Origin: Flavobacterium sp. HSC-61S13
Lineage (GTDB): Bacteria; Bacteroidota; Bacteroidia; Flavobacteriales; Flavobacteriaceae
Length of the DNA stretch: 64,000 bases
Direction of reading: 5' to 3'
Assembly: GCF_024171535.1 (NCBI RefSeq)
Contig: NZ_JALJZV010000002.1
Span: 248,001 to 312,000 of the forward strand
Positions 33,432 through 41,997 of the stretch are shown piece after piece (the first letter of the stretch is position 1; each line of letters begins with the position of its first letter). Below the pieces are notes generated by a model that was not told where the DNA came from, did not search any database, and saw only the letters and a list, made by a program, of their open reading frames with translations. Position numbers and translations under genes: made by a program.

Positions 33432-36248
33432 ATGGAACCACAAAAACGTCTTTTTCTACTCGATGCCTACGCCCTTATTTTCAGAGGTTATTATGCTTTT
33501 ATCAAAAATCCACGAATAAACTCTAAAGGCTTGGACACTTCGGCTGTGTTGGGTTTTATGAATTCATTGATCGACGTGATACGAAGAGAAAAACCCGATC
33601 ATTTAGCTGTAGCCTTTGATAAAGGTGGAAGTACAGTGAGAACGGAGATGTTTCCTGAATACAAAGCCAATCGACAAGCAACACCAGAAGCCATCAAAAT
33701 AGCTATACCTTATATCAAGCAACTTCTAGAAGCCATGCACATTCCCATTATGGAAGTGGAAGGCTGTGAGGCCGATGATTTAATTGGAACTCTAGCCAAG
33801 CAAGCAGAAAAAGAAGGATATCAGGTATTCATGGTTACTCCAGATAAGGATTTTGCTCAATTGGTTTCTGAGAACATTTTTATGTACAAACCCGCTAGAA
33901 TGGGCAACGGTATAGAAATATGGGGAATACCAGAAGTTCAGGCTAAGTTCGAAGTTGAAAACCCCTTACAGGTCATCGATTATTTGGGAATGATGGGCGA
34001 TGCTGTCGATAATATTCCAGGTCTACCAGGTGTTGGAGAGAAAACCGCAAAAAAATTCCTACAGCAATACGGCAGTATGGAAAACTTACTTGCAAACACC
34101 CACGAGCTTAAAGGCAAGATGAAAGAAAACATCGAAGCCAATAAAGACAAGGGAATTCTTTCCAAAACCTTGGCGACTATTTTATTGGACTGCCCGGTAA
34201 CTTTCAATGAAAAGGATTTTGAATTGGATAAACCAGATGTGGAAAAAACCGACGCCCTATTTATCGAATTGGAATTTCGACGTATGAAAGAACAATTCGA
34301 CAAATTGTTTAATCCCGAAGCAACAACTACAGTTGTCCCGACAAAAACAAACTCAGCTTTATCGACAGACGATCAATTTGATCTGTTCGGCAGCAACGAG
34401 TCTTCCGACTCTCCCGCTTCATCAAGTCCTTATAAAACCCTACAAGATACGCCACACTTTTACCAAATTATTCAGGGTAACATGGCGGTTAAAATGTTTA
34501 TAGAAAACCTATTAGAACAACCGAAAGTATGTTTTGATACTGAAACAACGGGATTAGATGCACTTCATGCGGAATTGGTCGGTATCGCCTTCTCATATGA
34601 AAAAGGAAGTGCGTTTTACGTACCTTTTCCCGAAGACCAAGAAGAGGCTAAGGCCTTGGCAGCACAGTTCCGCCCCTTCTTTGAATCTGAATCGATTATA
34701 AAGATTGGACAAAACTTAAAATACGACATAAAAATACTAGCCCGCTACGAATTAGCAGTTCGAGGCCCTATTTTCGATACGATGATCGCGCATTATCTGA
34801 TTAACCCAGATATGCGTCATAATATGGATATACTAGCAGAAACCTACTTGGGCTATTCTCCGCAATCGATTGAAGAATTGATTGGCAAAAAAGGTAAAAA
34901 TCAAAAAACCATGCGCGAAATCGATTTGCAATTGGTCAAAGAATACGCCGGCGAAGATGCCGATATCACTTTTCAATTGGAAGCTTTTTTCGACCAACAA
35001 TTGATTGAATCTGAAACAAAAAAACTTTTTGAAACCATCGAGGTGCCGTTGGTGCCGGTATTGGCTGCTATGGAACAAGAAGGTATCCGAGTGGATGTCG
35101 ATTTTTTAAAATCGCTATCAAAAAGTCTCGATAACGACATTAAGGATTTAGAAAAGGGAATCTATGAACAGGCTGGTGAACAATTTAATTTGGCTTCTCC
35201 AAAGCAATTGGGAGAGGTTTTATTTGATCGATTAAAGATTGGAGGAAGCAAACCTAAAAAAACCAAAACAGGTCAATACGCTACTGGCGAAGAAGTTTTA
35301 AGTTACTTAGCCGATGACAATCAAATCGTTAAAGACATCTTGGAGTGGCGTCAATTAATTAAATTGCAAAACACTTATGTAGATGCCTTACCGAATCAGG
35401 TAGACCCTACAACAAAGAGAATACACACAGACTATATGCAAACGGTAGCGGCAACGGGACGTTTGAGCTCTAATAATCCCAACCTACAAAACATTCCTAT
35501 ACGCACGGAGCGCGGTAGACAGATCAGAAAAGCCTTTGTAGCGAGAGATGAAAATTACGTCTTACTCGCTGCCGATTATTCTCAAATAGAATTGCGCATC
35601 ATCGCAGCCTTGAGTCAAGAGCCCAACATGATGGAATCCTTTAAAAAAGGGGAAGATATTCACCGTTCTACTGCAGCTAAAGTGTTTGGGGTTCCTTTGG
35701 AAGAGGTTACCAAAGAACAACGTAGCCATGCGAAAACGGTCAACTTCGGAATCATCTATGGAGTATCCGCTTTTGGACTAAGCAATCAAACTTCGCTTTC
35801 CAGAGCAGAGAGCAAAGAATTGATCGATGCCTATTATGCTACTTACCCCGAGTTAAAGAAATACATACAAACGCAAATCGACTTTGCACGTGACCACGGT
35901 TATGTACAGACAATCTCTGGTCGCAGACGTTATTTAAAAGACATCAACTCACAGAATGCCATCGTTCGTGGAGCGGCAGAGCGAAATGCCGTTAATGCCC
36001 CAATCCAAGGAAGCGCTGCCGACATCATCAAAATTGCAATGATAGCGATCCACAAAAGGTTGATCAACGAAAATTGGAAGTCAAAAATGTTGTTACAAGT
36101 ACACGATGAGCTTGTATTTGATGCTCATAAAGAGGAACTCGAAAACTTAAAAACCATGATTAAGAGTGAAATGGAAAATGCCTTTGTTCTCGAGGTTCCC
36201 TTGGTAGTAGACCTCGGAACTGGTGACAACTGGCTTGAAGCCCATTGA
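33432..36248 (+). CDS. polA: DNA polymerase I
   Basis: PolA fills gaps and removes RNA primers. The 938-residue protein has a 5'-3' exonuclease domain (about 1-290; LFLLDAYALIFRGYYAF, FDKGGSTVRTEMFPEYKANR, PDKDFAQLV). A 3'-5' exonuclease domain follows with its catalytic acidic pair intact (CFDTETTGLD near residue 368). The polymerase domain has motif A LLAADYSQIELRII near 711, motif B RSHAKTVNFGIIYG and motif C LLQVHDELVF near 890. All three activities are expected. A terminator follows 12 nt after the stop. Confidence 0.98.
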   Translation: MEPQKRLFLLDAYALIFRGYYAFIKNPRINSKGLDTSAVLGFMNSLIDVIRREKPDHLAVAFDKGGSTVRTEMFPEYKANRQATPEAIKIAIPYIKQLLEAMHIPIMEVEGCEADDLIGTLAKQAEKEGYQVFMVTPDKDFAQLVSENIFMYKPARMGNGIEIWGIPEVQAKFEVENPLQVIDYLGMMGDAVDNIPGLPGVGEKTAKKFLQQYGSMENLLANTHELKGKMKENIEANKDKGILSKTLATILLDCPVTFNEKDFELDKPDVEKTDALFIELEFRRMKEQFDKLFNPEATTTVVPTKTNSALSTDDQFDLFGSNESSDSPASSSPYKTLQDTPHFYQIIQGNMAVKMFIENLLEQPKVCFDTETTGLDALHAELVGIAFSYEKGSAFYVPFPEDQEEAKALAAQFRPFFESESIIKIGQNLKYDIKILARYELAVRGPIFDTMIAHYLINPDMRHNMDILAETYLGYSPQSIEELIGKKGKNQKTMREIDLQLVKEYAGEDADITFQLEAFFDQQLIESETKKLFETIEVPLVPVLAAMEQEGIRVDVDFLKSLSKSLDNDIKDLEKGIYEQAGEQFNLASPKQLGEVLFDRLKIGGSKPKKTKTGQYATGEEVLSYLADDNQIVKDILEWRQLIKLQNTYVDALPNQVDPTTKRIHTDYMQTVAATGRLSSNNPNLQNIPIRTERGRQIRKAFVARDENYVLLAADYSQIELRIIAALSQEPNMMESFKKGEDIHRSTAAKVFGVPLEEVTKEQRSHAKTVNFGIIYGVSAFGLSNQTSLSRAESKELIDAYYATYPELKKYIQTQIDFARDHGYVQTISGRRRYLKDINSQNAIVRGAAERNAVNAPIQGSAADIIKIAMIAIHKRLINENWKSKMLLQVHDELVFDAHKEELENLKTMIKSEMENAFVLEVPLVVDLGTGDNWLEAH

Positions 36249-36260
36249 TATTGATTTAAT

Positions 36261-36292
36261 AAAAAAGTGCATTTGTAGAAATGCACTTTTTT
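36261..36292. terminator. Bidirectional terminator after polA
   Basis: AAAAAAGTGCATTT (36261-36274) pairs with AAATGCACTTTTTT (36279-36292) around a GTAG loop. It lies between polA and the convergent lipoprotein gene. Confidence 0.93.
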
Positions 36293-36311
36293 ATTAAAAC
36301 CGCAAAACAAT

Positions 36312-36797
36312 TCAATTCTCAAAAATATATTTAAATTGACGCTCTAGTTCCCGAGCATTAATAGTGACCACCGTATCAATCTTATTGTGCTCTAAGTATA
36401 TCACTTTGGTTTTATTAACAAATGAATTCTGTTTATTATACGTTCTCGCAACATAAACATTGTTAACCGCCTTCTCTGCCTGAATTAACGCAGTAATATC
36501 TACTCTTGAACCACTGGCATTTGCAATTATAATAGAATGAGGATCATCGACATATTTAATCACCGCTTTAGCGAAATAACGATTACAGCTTGGACAATCT
36601 TCTTCTGTCAAAACCAATATTCGCTGTATCTGACTATCTAATTGAATACCATACTCCCGTTTTAAAGAATCTGCCAATTGCTCAAATTCCGAATTGCCGC
36701 TGCCAGAACAGCCCCAGAAGAAACTGAGCAAGCAAATCATCACACCTTTATAGCTCAAAAAAGTCGTATTTTTTAATGCCAAAATTACTTTTTTCAT
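36312..36797 (-). CDS. Hypothetical lipoprotein with a CxxC motif
   Basis: No family recognised with confidence. The 161-residue protein has a hydrophobic N-terminus ending in a lipobox-like FFWGC, a short linker, and then ILVLTEEDCPSCNRYFAKAV. The CPSC pair after a hydrophobic strand resembles a thioredoxin-like redox site, and the following strand-helix pattern would fit a small thioredoxin fold. The first ATG overlaps the upstream gene by 50 nt; Met20 (start at 36740) would avoid the overlap but shortens the signal. It follows a propeller lipoprotein gene, probably in one transcript. Confidence 0.7.
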   Translation of the reverse strand: MKKVILALKNTTFLSYKGVMICLLSFFWGCSGSGNSEFEQLADSLKREYGIQLDSQIQRILVLTEEDCPSCNRYFAKAVIKYVDDPHSIIIANASGSRVDITALIQAEKAVNNVYVARTYNKQNSFVNKTKVIYLEHNKIDTVVTINARELERQFKYIFEN

Positions 36798-37905
36798 CTT
36801 CTACCTTTTTTAAAATATAAACTCCATCGTCCGCAATAAACGAACTATACCACAAATATTTTCCTTCGTCGAAAACAACTACTTTTTCAATTTTAAATTT
36901 CTCATCCAATACCGAAACCTTAAAAGGACGGTAGTCCTTTTCCTTGTTTTTAGAAATATCAATAGTTTGTATCAGTATATATTTTTTATTTTTGGAACTA
37001 TAACCAAAATCCCCAACTATGCTTTTATGTTGCAATTCGAAATTTAGAACATCACTATCGATAGTTTGCGCCAAAGGAGCGGGCAATGCAACCGCTTGAG
37101 CATCTTCGACAATCCGTATCTCTTCGATGATTTGTAGATTTATTGGATTTACACAAAACAAATTTGGAGAAAAACACGAAAAAACAAAAACCTTCCCTTT
37201 CTTATAGGTACTAAAACACCCATCTATATAAGCCGCAACTTTGTTTTCCATATTCCAATAAAAATCATCCAACCCATAAATCGCCTTAGGCGATGGAGAA
37301 AAAACATCTTCAATTTTAATCAAATGAGGACTGTGGACAAAATGAGTGTAATAATATTTCGCACTTTCATAGCCTTCTCTCGGCACCTTATTCTCTTTGA
37401 TATCTTGCGGATTTCCATACCATATCGGGTGCAACAACAAACTATTGCCTTCCAAAACAAAATTTCCACTAATGGAAGATGAAAAATGATAAATAGCACC
37501 TGTATCGAAAGAAAATTGATTTAAATCTAGGCGATACCAAGTATTCCCACCCCTATCCAATACCTGCAACTGGTTCGCACGTTTATTTAACAAGACTATC
37601 GAATCTTTGGATATAACTGAGATACCGTCTACTACTTGTATCTCTGCCACAGCAGCGACAAGACTTACTGAATCGTTTAAATTACCCCGATTGTCATAAA
37701 ACTTTATAATTCTATCCGAAATAGGATCCGCAAAATAGAATAGGTTCTCTTTACTTTCGCTATCATATAGGATACCACTAAATTTTCCTTGGTTCACAAA
37801 TCCAATATCAAAAACCACCGATCGAGATGGCAACCATTTATCTTCAGACTTTCCGCAACTAACCGTTAAAATAAATAGAAAAACAACACTTACTGTTTTA
37901 TACAT
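36748..37905 (-). CDS. Hypothetical lipoprotein, probable beta-propeller (DUF4221/6-bladed-like)
   Basis: This 385-residue protein has a lipoprotein signal (MYKTVSVVFLFILTVSC, Cys17). The mature part has repeating strand clusters with aromatic and Asp residues (LFYFADPISDRIIKFYDNRG, VLLNKRANQLQVLDRGGNTW, NKKYILIQTIDISKNKEKDY), like the propeller lipoproteins common in Bacteroidota. No enzymatic motif is seen. It overlaps the CxxC lipoprotein gene downstream. A terminator lies just upstream of its start, so it may need its own promoter. The partial gene at the right window end has a similar pattern. Confidence 0.72.
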   Translation of the reverse strand: MYKTVSVVFLFILTVSCGKSEDKWLPSRSVVFDIGFVNQGKFSGILYDSESKENLFYFADPISDRIIKFYDNRGNLNDSVSLVAAVAEIQVVDGISVISKDSIVLLNKRANQLQVLDRGGNTWYRLDLNQFSFDTGAIYHFSSSISGNFVLEGNSLLLHPIWYGNPQDIKENKVPREGYESAKYYYTHFVHSPHLIKIEDVFSPSPKAIYGLDDFYWNMENKVAAYIDGCFSTYKKGKVFVFSCFSPNLFCVNPINLQIIEEIRIVEDAQAVALPAPLAQTIDSDVLNFELQHKSIVGDFGYSSKNKKYILIQTIDISKNKEKDYRPFKVSVLDEKFKIEKVVVFDEGKYLWYSSFIADDGVYILKKVEDEKSNFGIKKYDFFEL

Positions 37906-37923
37906 AAAAAACCATATTTAAAA

Positions 37924-37949
37924 GGCTGTCTAGCCAAAACCAGACAGCC
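37924..37949 (-). terminator. Terminator after the split lipoprotein gene
   Basis: GGCTGTCT (37924-37931) pairs with AGACAGCC (37942-37949). On the minus strand it is followed by a short T/A run. It lies between two lipoprotein genes of the cluster. Confidence 0.7.
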
Positions 37950-37955
37950 GCTACA

Positions 37956-38440
37956 TTAAAATAATTGTTTTTTAAAAGGATATACCAAAACTATTTCCTC
38001 GCTTTTAGCTGAATTAAAAAACAAATAATCAATCTGTGTTTCTCTGTTTTTTCGAACACTTAAATACAACTGACCATCAAGTACTGCGTCTACCATTTTT
38101 AAATCTAACAACCTTAGCAAAGTTTCTTTATCCCTGAGGATGTATTCCCTTACGAATTGTAGGTCTTGATGTAAGACTACATCAAACAAGCGGTCTATAG
38201 CGCTTTGATATGCTGGTACTGTAATAATTATGGTTGGCAAACAATTACCATTGTTTCCCTCACAACCAAATTTATCTCCTCCGCGATCATAATACGCTTG
38301 CAACTCCGGAAATTGCGTCACAGGGGGTTCTTGCAGTATTATTCGATTCTCAACGGCCTCACTATCTATGGTATGGTATGGTCAGTATCACAGGAAGCCA
38401 ATACCAAGGAAATCAAACTAATAAAAATAAAATACTTCAT
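37956..38440 (-). pseudogene. Lipoprotein gene split by a (CCATA)3 repeat frameshift
   Basis: The minus strand from the ATG at 38440 reads MKYFIFISLISLVLASCDTD, a textbook lipoprotein signal with lipobox LASC, then HTIP and a stop. The rest of the gene lies in another frame (DSEAVENRIILQEPPV onward, to the stop at 37956). The switch falls in the repeat CCATACCATACCATA. With two repeat units instead of three the frames join (CDTDHTIDSEAVENR) and give a 159-residue lipoprotein. The mature part (TIIITVPAYQSAIDRLFDVV) has no family I recognise. It may be a pseudogene, a strain-specific mutation, a sequencing error or a phase-variable gene. Confidence 0.8.
38367..38381. repeat. Pentanucleotide tandem repeat (TATGG)3
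   Basis: Three exact copies of TATGG on the plus strand (CCATA on the coding minus strand) lie 6 codons after the ATG-proximal lipobox of the split gene. A gain or loss of one 5-bp unit shifts the reading frame. Confidence 0.9.
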
Positions 38441-38829
38441 AATAAAAATTTTAATATGTTAATAATCATAAAAATAAATGAAACAACCAAGAATAAATGT
38501 TAAAAAAACAACTTTAACCCAACTGCTGTGTATGCAAAATTTAAAGTATTTAGATGTTGAACAATAATTGATTATCTAAAATATTTTAAAACGACACAAC
38601 AAATTAACACCACCTCAGTTATGAACTACTTATAGAACACCCATACCTCCTAAGTAACACTTCAAAAAACATGAGATTACTATAGAGTTCTCCATTCCAC
38701 AACAATTGAAACCGCAAATAAATTCAAAAGTCAGAAAGAAAATTTATACAGATTCCACTTCAAAAACCCGATTAATAGTTTCATTTTCAATAAACTGCTC
38801 AATTTGGGCTCAAAAAATAAACAGTTGTA
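38441..38829. other. Intergenic region, AT-rich, no gene seen
   Basis: About 390 bp between the split lipoprotein gene and the ribosomal protein promoter. I find no open frame with coding character, no RNA gene and no strong hairpin. It must hold the promoter of the minus-strand lipoprotein gene, but no exact TAnnTTTG could be assigned. Confidence 0.6.
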
Positions 38830-38859
38830 TTGTATAATAAATAAATAGTTGTACTTTTG
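38830..38859 (+). promoter_or_regulatory. Promoter of the rplM-rpsI operon
   Basis: TTG (38830-38832), exactly 19 nt, then TACTTTTG (38852-38859): a near-perfect Bacteroidota promoter. The transcript should start near 38866, leaving a leader of about 40 nt to the GTG start. A tiny hairpin (TCCC/GGGA, about 38863-38876) follows the start site. Confidence 0.85.
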
Positions 38860-38905
38860 CACTCCCTTTATTGGGAATGGAATGTTTAATTAAAATAATT
38901 TATTT

Positions 38906-39361
38906 GTGAACAATTTAAGCTACAAGACAGTATCAGCAAACAAAGCTACTACTCAAAAAGAGTGGATCATTGTAGATGCTGAAGGTCACAACTTAGGTCG
39001 TTTTGCTTCAAAAGTAGCTATGCTATTGAGAGGTAAATACAAGCCAAGTTTTACACCACACGTGGACTGTGGAGATAACGTAATCGTTATCAATGCAGAA
39101 AAAATCAATTTGACTGGAAACAAATTGGAAGAAAAACAATACATCCGTCACACTGGATACCCAGGAGGACAAAGAGTATTGACAGCTAAAGTAATGCAAC
39201 AGAAGAACCCTGCATTATTGGTTGAAAAAGCAATCAAAGGAATGTTGCCTAAAAACAAATTAGGAGCACAATTATTCCGTAATTTAAACGTAAATGTAGG
39301 TACAGCACATAAACACGATGCGCAACAACCTAAAACCGTTAATTTAAACGATCTTAAGTAA
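38906..39361 (+). CDS. rplM: 50S ribosomal protein L13, GTG start
   Basis: L13 is an early-assembly protein of the large subunit. The 151-residue protein starts at GTG (MNNLSYKTVSANKATTQKEW), the N-terminus expected for flavobacterial L13. It contains KYKPSFTPHVDCGDNVIVIN, HTGYPGGQ and the GMLPKNKLG motif. No ATG is available before the conserved part. Its stop codon shares one base with the rpsI start. Confidence 0.98.
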   Translation: MNNLSYKTVSANKATTQKEWIIVDAEGHNLGRFASKVAMLLRGKYKPSFTPHVDCGDNVIVINAEKINLTGNKLEEKQYIRHTGYPGGQRVLTAKVMQQKNPALLVEKAIKGMLPKNKLGAQLFRNLNVNVGTAHKHDAQQPKTVNLNDLK

Positions 39362-39747
39362 TGGGAGTTATTCACAAAATCGGTAGAAGAAAAACCGCTG
39401 TTGCTCGTGTATATGTTTCAGAAGGAACAGGAAAAATCACAGTAAACAAAAAAGAATTTGCAACTTACTTTCCAACAGCTACTTTACAATACAAAGTAAT
39501 GCAACCGATGTCTTTGACAGATAATGCAGAGAACTTTGACGTAAAAGTTAATGTTTACGGAGGAGGAACTACTGGTCAAGCAGAAGCTGTACGTATGGCA
39601 ATTGCAAGAGCAATGTGTGAAGTTGATGTAGAAAACAGATCTATCTTGAAACCAGAAGGTTTATTGACTCGTGATCCAAGAATGGTTGAGCGTAAGAAAT
39701 TCGGTCAGAAGAAAGCGCGTAAGAAATTCCAGTTCTCTAAACGTTAA
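39361..39747 (+). CDS. rpsI: 30S ribosomal protein S9
   Basis: S9 binds the 3' domain of 16S rRNA, and its C-terminal tail touches the P-site tRNA. The 128-residue protein has HKIGRRKTAVARVYV, GGGTTGQAEAVRMAIARAM and the basic C-terminus RDPRMVERKKFGQKKARKKF, ending SKR. The ATG overlaps the rplM stop by 1 nt (TAATG), so the two are translationally coupled, as in most bacteria. Confidence 0.98.
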   Translation: MGVIHKIGRRKTAVARVYVSEGTGKITVNKKEFATYFPTATLQYKVMQPMSLTDNAENFDVKVNVYGGGTTGQAEAVRMAIARAMCEVDVENRSILKPEGLLTRDPRMVERKKFGQKKARKKFQFSKR

Positions 39748-39885
39748 TTTTTATTTATTATTAAAAAATCTAAGTTTTTGTTGCTCTCCTGCTGCGGTAG
39801 GAATTAGTTTAGCATCTAAATGGTTCAGACCGAGACAATCGCTACCGAATCATTGCTAATACACAAGAACGTAAACTATTACAAA

Positions 39886-40644
39886 ATGGCAAACAAAGTA
39901 GAAGTTAAAGAATTACTAGAGGCAGGTGTTCATTTCGGACACATGACTAGAAAGTGGGATCCAAACATGGCTCCTTACATCTATATGGAGCGTAATGGTA
40001 TTCACATTATCAATCTATATAAAACAGCTGCAAAAATCGAAGAAGCTAATGAAGCTTTGAAAAAGATTGTAGCATCAGGTAGAAAAATACTATTCGTAGC
40101 TACCAAAAAACAAGCAAAAGACATCGTAGCTGAGAAAGCAGCTGCAGCAAACATGCCTTACATCACTGAAAGATGGCCAGGTGGTATGTTGACTAACTTT
40201 GTTACTATTCGTAAAGCTGTTAAGAAAATGGCTTCTATCGATAGAATGAAGAAAGACGGTACATTCTTAACTCTTTCTAAGAAAGAGCGCTTACAAGTTG
40301 ATCGTTTACGTGCGAAATTAGAGAAAAACTTAGGTTCAATTGCTGACATGACTCGTCTACCAGCTGCTCTTTTCGTTGTAGATATCAAAGCTGAACACAT
40401 CGCAATTAAAGAAGCTCAGAAATTAAACATTCCAATTTTCGCTATGGTTGATACCAACTCTGACCCACGTCAAGTTGACTATGTAATCCCAGCAAATGAT
40501 GATGCTTCTAAATCAATCGATAAAATTTTATCTTTAGTAACCAGTGCAATTATTGAAGGTCATTCTGAAAGAAAAACAGAAAAAGACGATCAACCAGTTG
40601 TAGCGGCTCCAGCTCCAGAAGTAGCTAATTCTACTGAAGAATAA
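39886..40644 (+). CDS. rpsB: 30S ribosomal protein S2
   Basis: S2 joins late in small-subunit assembly and helps hold S1. The ATG at 39886 (MANKVEVKELLEAGVHFGHM) is the real start; the open frame extends 66 nt upstream without family sequence. The 252-residue protein has RKWDPNMAPYIYMERNGIHI, RWPGGMLTNF and KLNIPIFAMVDTNSDP. A Pro/Ala/Glu-rich tail ends the protein. It is 138 nt after rpsI and is followed by a hairpin and then tsf. Confidence 0.98.
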   Translation: MANKVEVKELLEAGVHFGHMTRKWDPNMAPYIYMERNGIHIINLYKTAAKIEEANEALKKIVASGRKILFVATKKQAKDIVAEKAAAANMPYITERWPGGMLTNFVTIRKAVKKMASIDRMKKDGTFLTLSKKERLQVDRLRAKLEKNLGSIADMTRLPAALFVVDIKAEHIAIKEAQKLNIPIFAMVDTNSDPRQVDYVIPANDDASKSIDKILSLVTSAIIEGHSERKTEKDDQPVVAAPAPEVANSTEE

Positions 40645-40661
40645 TAATTTAACAGTATCAT

Positions 40662-40721
40662 AAAGTCGTTATGCTGATGGATGTATACTTTTGTAGACAA
40701 CTATCCATAACGACTTTTTTT
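40662..40721 (+). terminator. rpsB terminator hairpin with an internal tsf promoter-like site
   Basis: AAAGTCGTTATG (40662-40673) pairs with CATAACGACTTT (40706-40717), followed by a T run to 40721. The 32-nt loop contains TACTTTTG (40686-40693), a -7 consensus whose predicted start site is near 40700. So rpsB could be terminated and tsf started within the same 60 bp. No convincing -33 TTG is seen. Confidence 0.75.
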
Positions 40722-40747
40722 ATTAACACATAACACAAGACTTTAAA

Positions 40748-41572
40748 ATGGCAAATATTACTGCTGCAGATGTAAACAAGCTGAGACAAATTACAGGTGC
40801 CGGAATGATGGACTGTAAAAAAGCGTTAGTTGAAGCTGACGGAGATTTCGATTTAGCAATTGAAAACTTACGTAAAAAAGGACAAAAAGTTGCTGCAAAC
40901 AGAGCAGATAGAGAATCTACAGAAGGTGCTTCTATCGCTATTGTAAATGCAGATAAAACTGCGGGTGTTGTTATCACTTTAGGTTGTGAGACTGATTTCG
41001 TAGGTAAAAACGAAGGATTTGTAAAGTTGGCTACTGATTTAGCTAACCACGCTTTGGCTTTCCATACAAAAGAAGACTTTTTGGCTTCTGACTTTGGTGG
41101 TATGACTGTTGCTGACAAATTGATCGAGCAAACTGGAGTTATCGGAGAAAAAATTGAAATTACTGTATTCGAAAGATTAGAAGGTACTTTCGTTGGATCT
41201 TACATCCACGCTGGAAATAAAATCGCTACTATCGTTTCCCTTTCCGCTAATGTAGAAGGAGCTGAAGAAGCTGCAAGAAACGTAGCTATGCAAGCTGCTG
41301 CGATGAACCCAATCGCTTTAAACGAAGCTGGTGTTGATCAAGCTATCATTGACAAAGAAATCGAAATTGCTAAAGAGCAATTGAGAGCTGAAGGAAAACC
41401 AGAAGCGATGTTGGAAAACATCTCTAAAGGAAAAATTCAACGTTTCTACAAAGACAATACTTTAGTTAACCAAGATTATATCAAAGACGGTTCTATGAGC
41501 GTTGCTGCTTATATCAAAACGGTTGATCCTAGTCTTGTTATCACTGGATTCAAAAGAGCTGCTTTAGGATAA
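40748..41572 (+). CDS. tsf: Translation elongation factor Ts
   Basis: EF-Ts is the nucleotide exchange factor for EF-Tu. The 274-residue protein has the N-terminal UBA-like module (VNKLRQITGAGMMDCKKALV), the TDFVGKNEGF signature, and QAAAMNPIALNEAGV. The length is normal for the short bacterial type. It follows rpsB, as in most bacteria, and ends at a strong terminator. Confidence 0.98.
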   Translation: MANITAADVNKLRQITGAGMMDCKKALVEADGDFDLAIENLRKKGQKVAANRADRESTEGASIAIVNADKTAGVVITLGCETDFVGKNEGFVKLATDLANHALAFHTKEDFLASDFGGMTVADKLIEQTGVIGEKIEITVFERLEGTFVGSYIHAGNKIATIVSLSANVEGAEEAARNVAMQAAAMNPIALNEAGVDQAIIDKEIEIAKEQLRAEGKPEAMLENISKGKIQRFYKDNTLVNQDYIKDGSMSVAAYIKTVDPSLVITGFKRAALG

Positions 41573-41595
41573 TCCAAAGTCTGCCTATTTATATC

Positions 41596-41629
41596 AAAGC
41601 CCTTAATCTCGCGATTAAGGGCTTTTTTT
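41596..41629 (+). terminator. Intrinsic terminator after tsf
   Basis: AAAGCCCTTAATC (41596-41608) pairs with GATTAAGGGCTTT (41613-41625) around TCGC, followed by a T run. Confidence 0.95.
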
Positions 41630-41997
41630 GTCTATAATTCGCCAACTCCGCATAAATTCTCAAACAAAACAGACGACTAATATAGAATTATAAAAAAACA
41701 TATAAACAAAAAGGCTTGACTATTAAAAGCCAAACCTTTCTGCTTACTTATAAACACAACTGAAATGCTGTATTAGCTATGACTTTATAGTATTACTTAC
41801 GAAAAGTCCCAATTCTCAATGCTGACTTTTCGCTTTCATTTTTTGGGTAATATCCGCATCACCTCTGAATTATACAAACTCAATTTTTAACAACATTCCA
41901 CATAGTATTTTCAACTTAGCACTAATGCACAACACGATCGATAAACAGAACCCGATAATCAATACAGCGCAACATACTCACACACAAATAAAAAATA
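41630..41997. other. Intergenic region downstream of the RHS gene
   Basis: About 370 bp between tsf and the convergent RHS gene. An imperfect hairpin (AAGGCTTGACT/AAAGCCAAACCTT, about 41708-41740) with T/A-rich flanks may end the RHS transcript. No open frame follows the RHS stop on the minus strand, so no immunity gene is seen in the usual place. Confidence 0.55.

Noticed and set aside
38205..38503. Two plus-strand open frames opposite the split lipoprotein gene
   Set aside because: The minus strand carries a complete lipoprotein signal and downstream coding sequence, so these are shadow frames.
40723..41118. Minus-strand open frame of 131 codons opposite tsf
   Set aside because: Antisense to the conserved EF-Ts N-terminal and core region; Ser/Pro-rich shadow frame.
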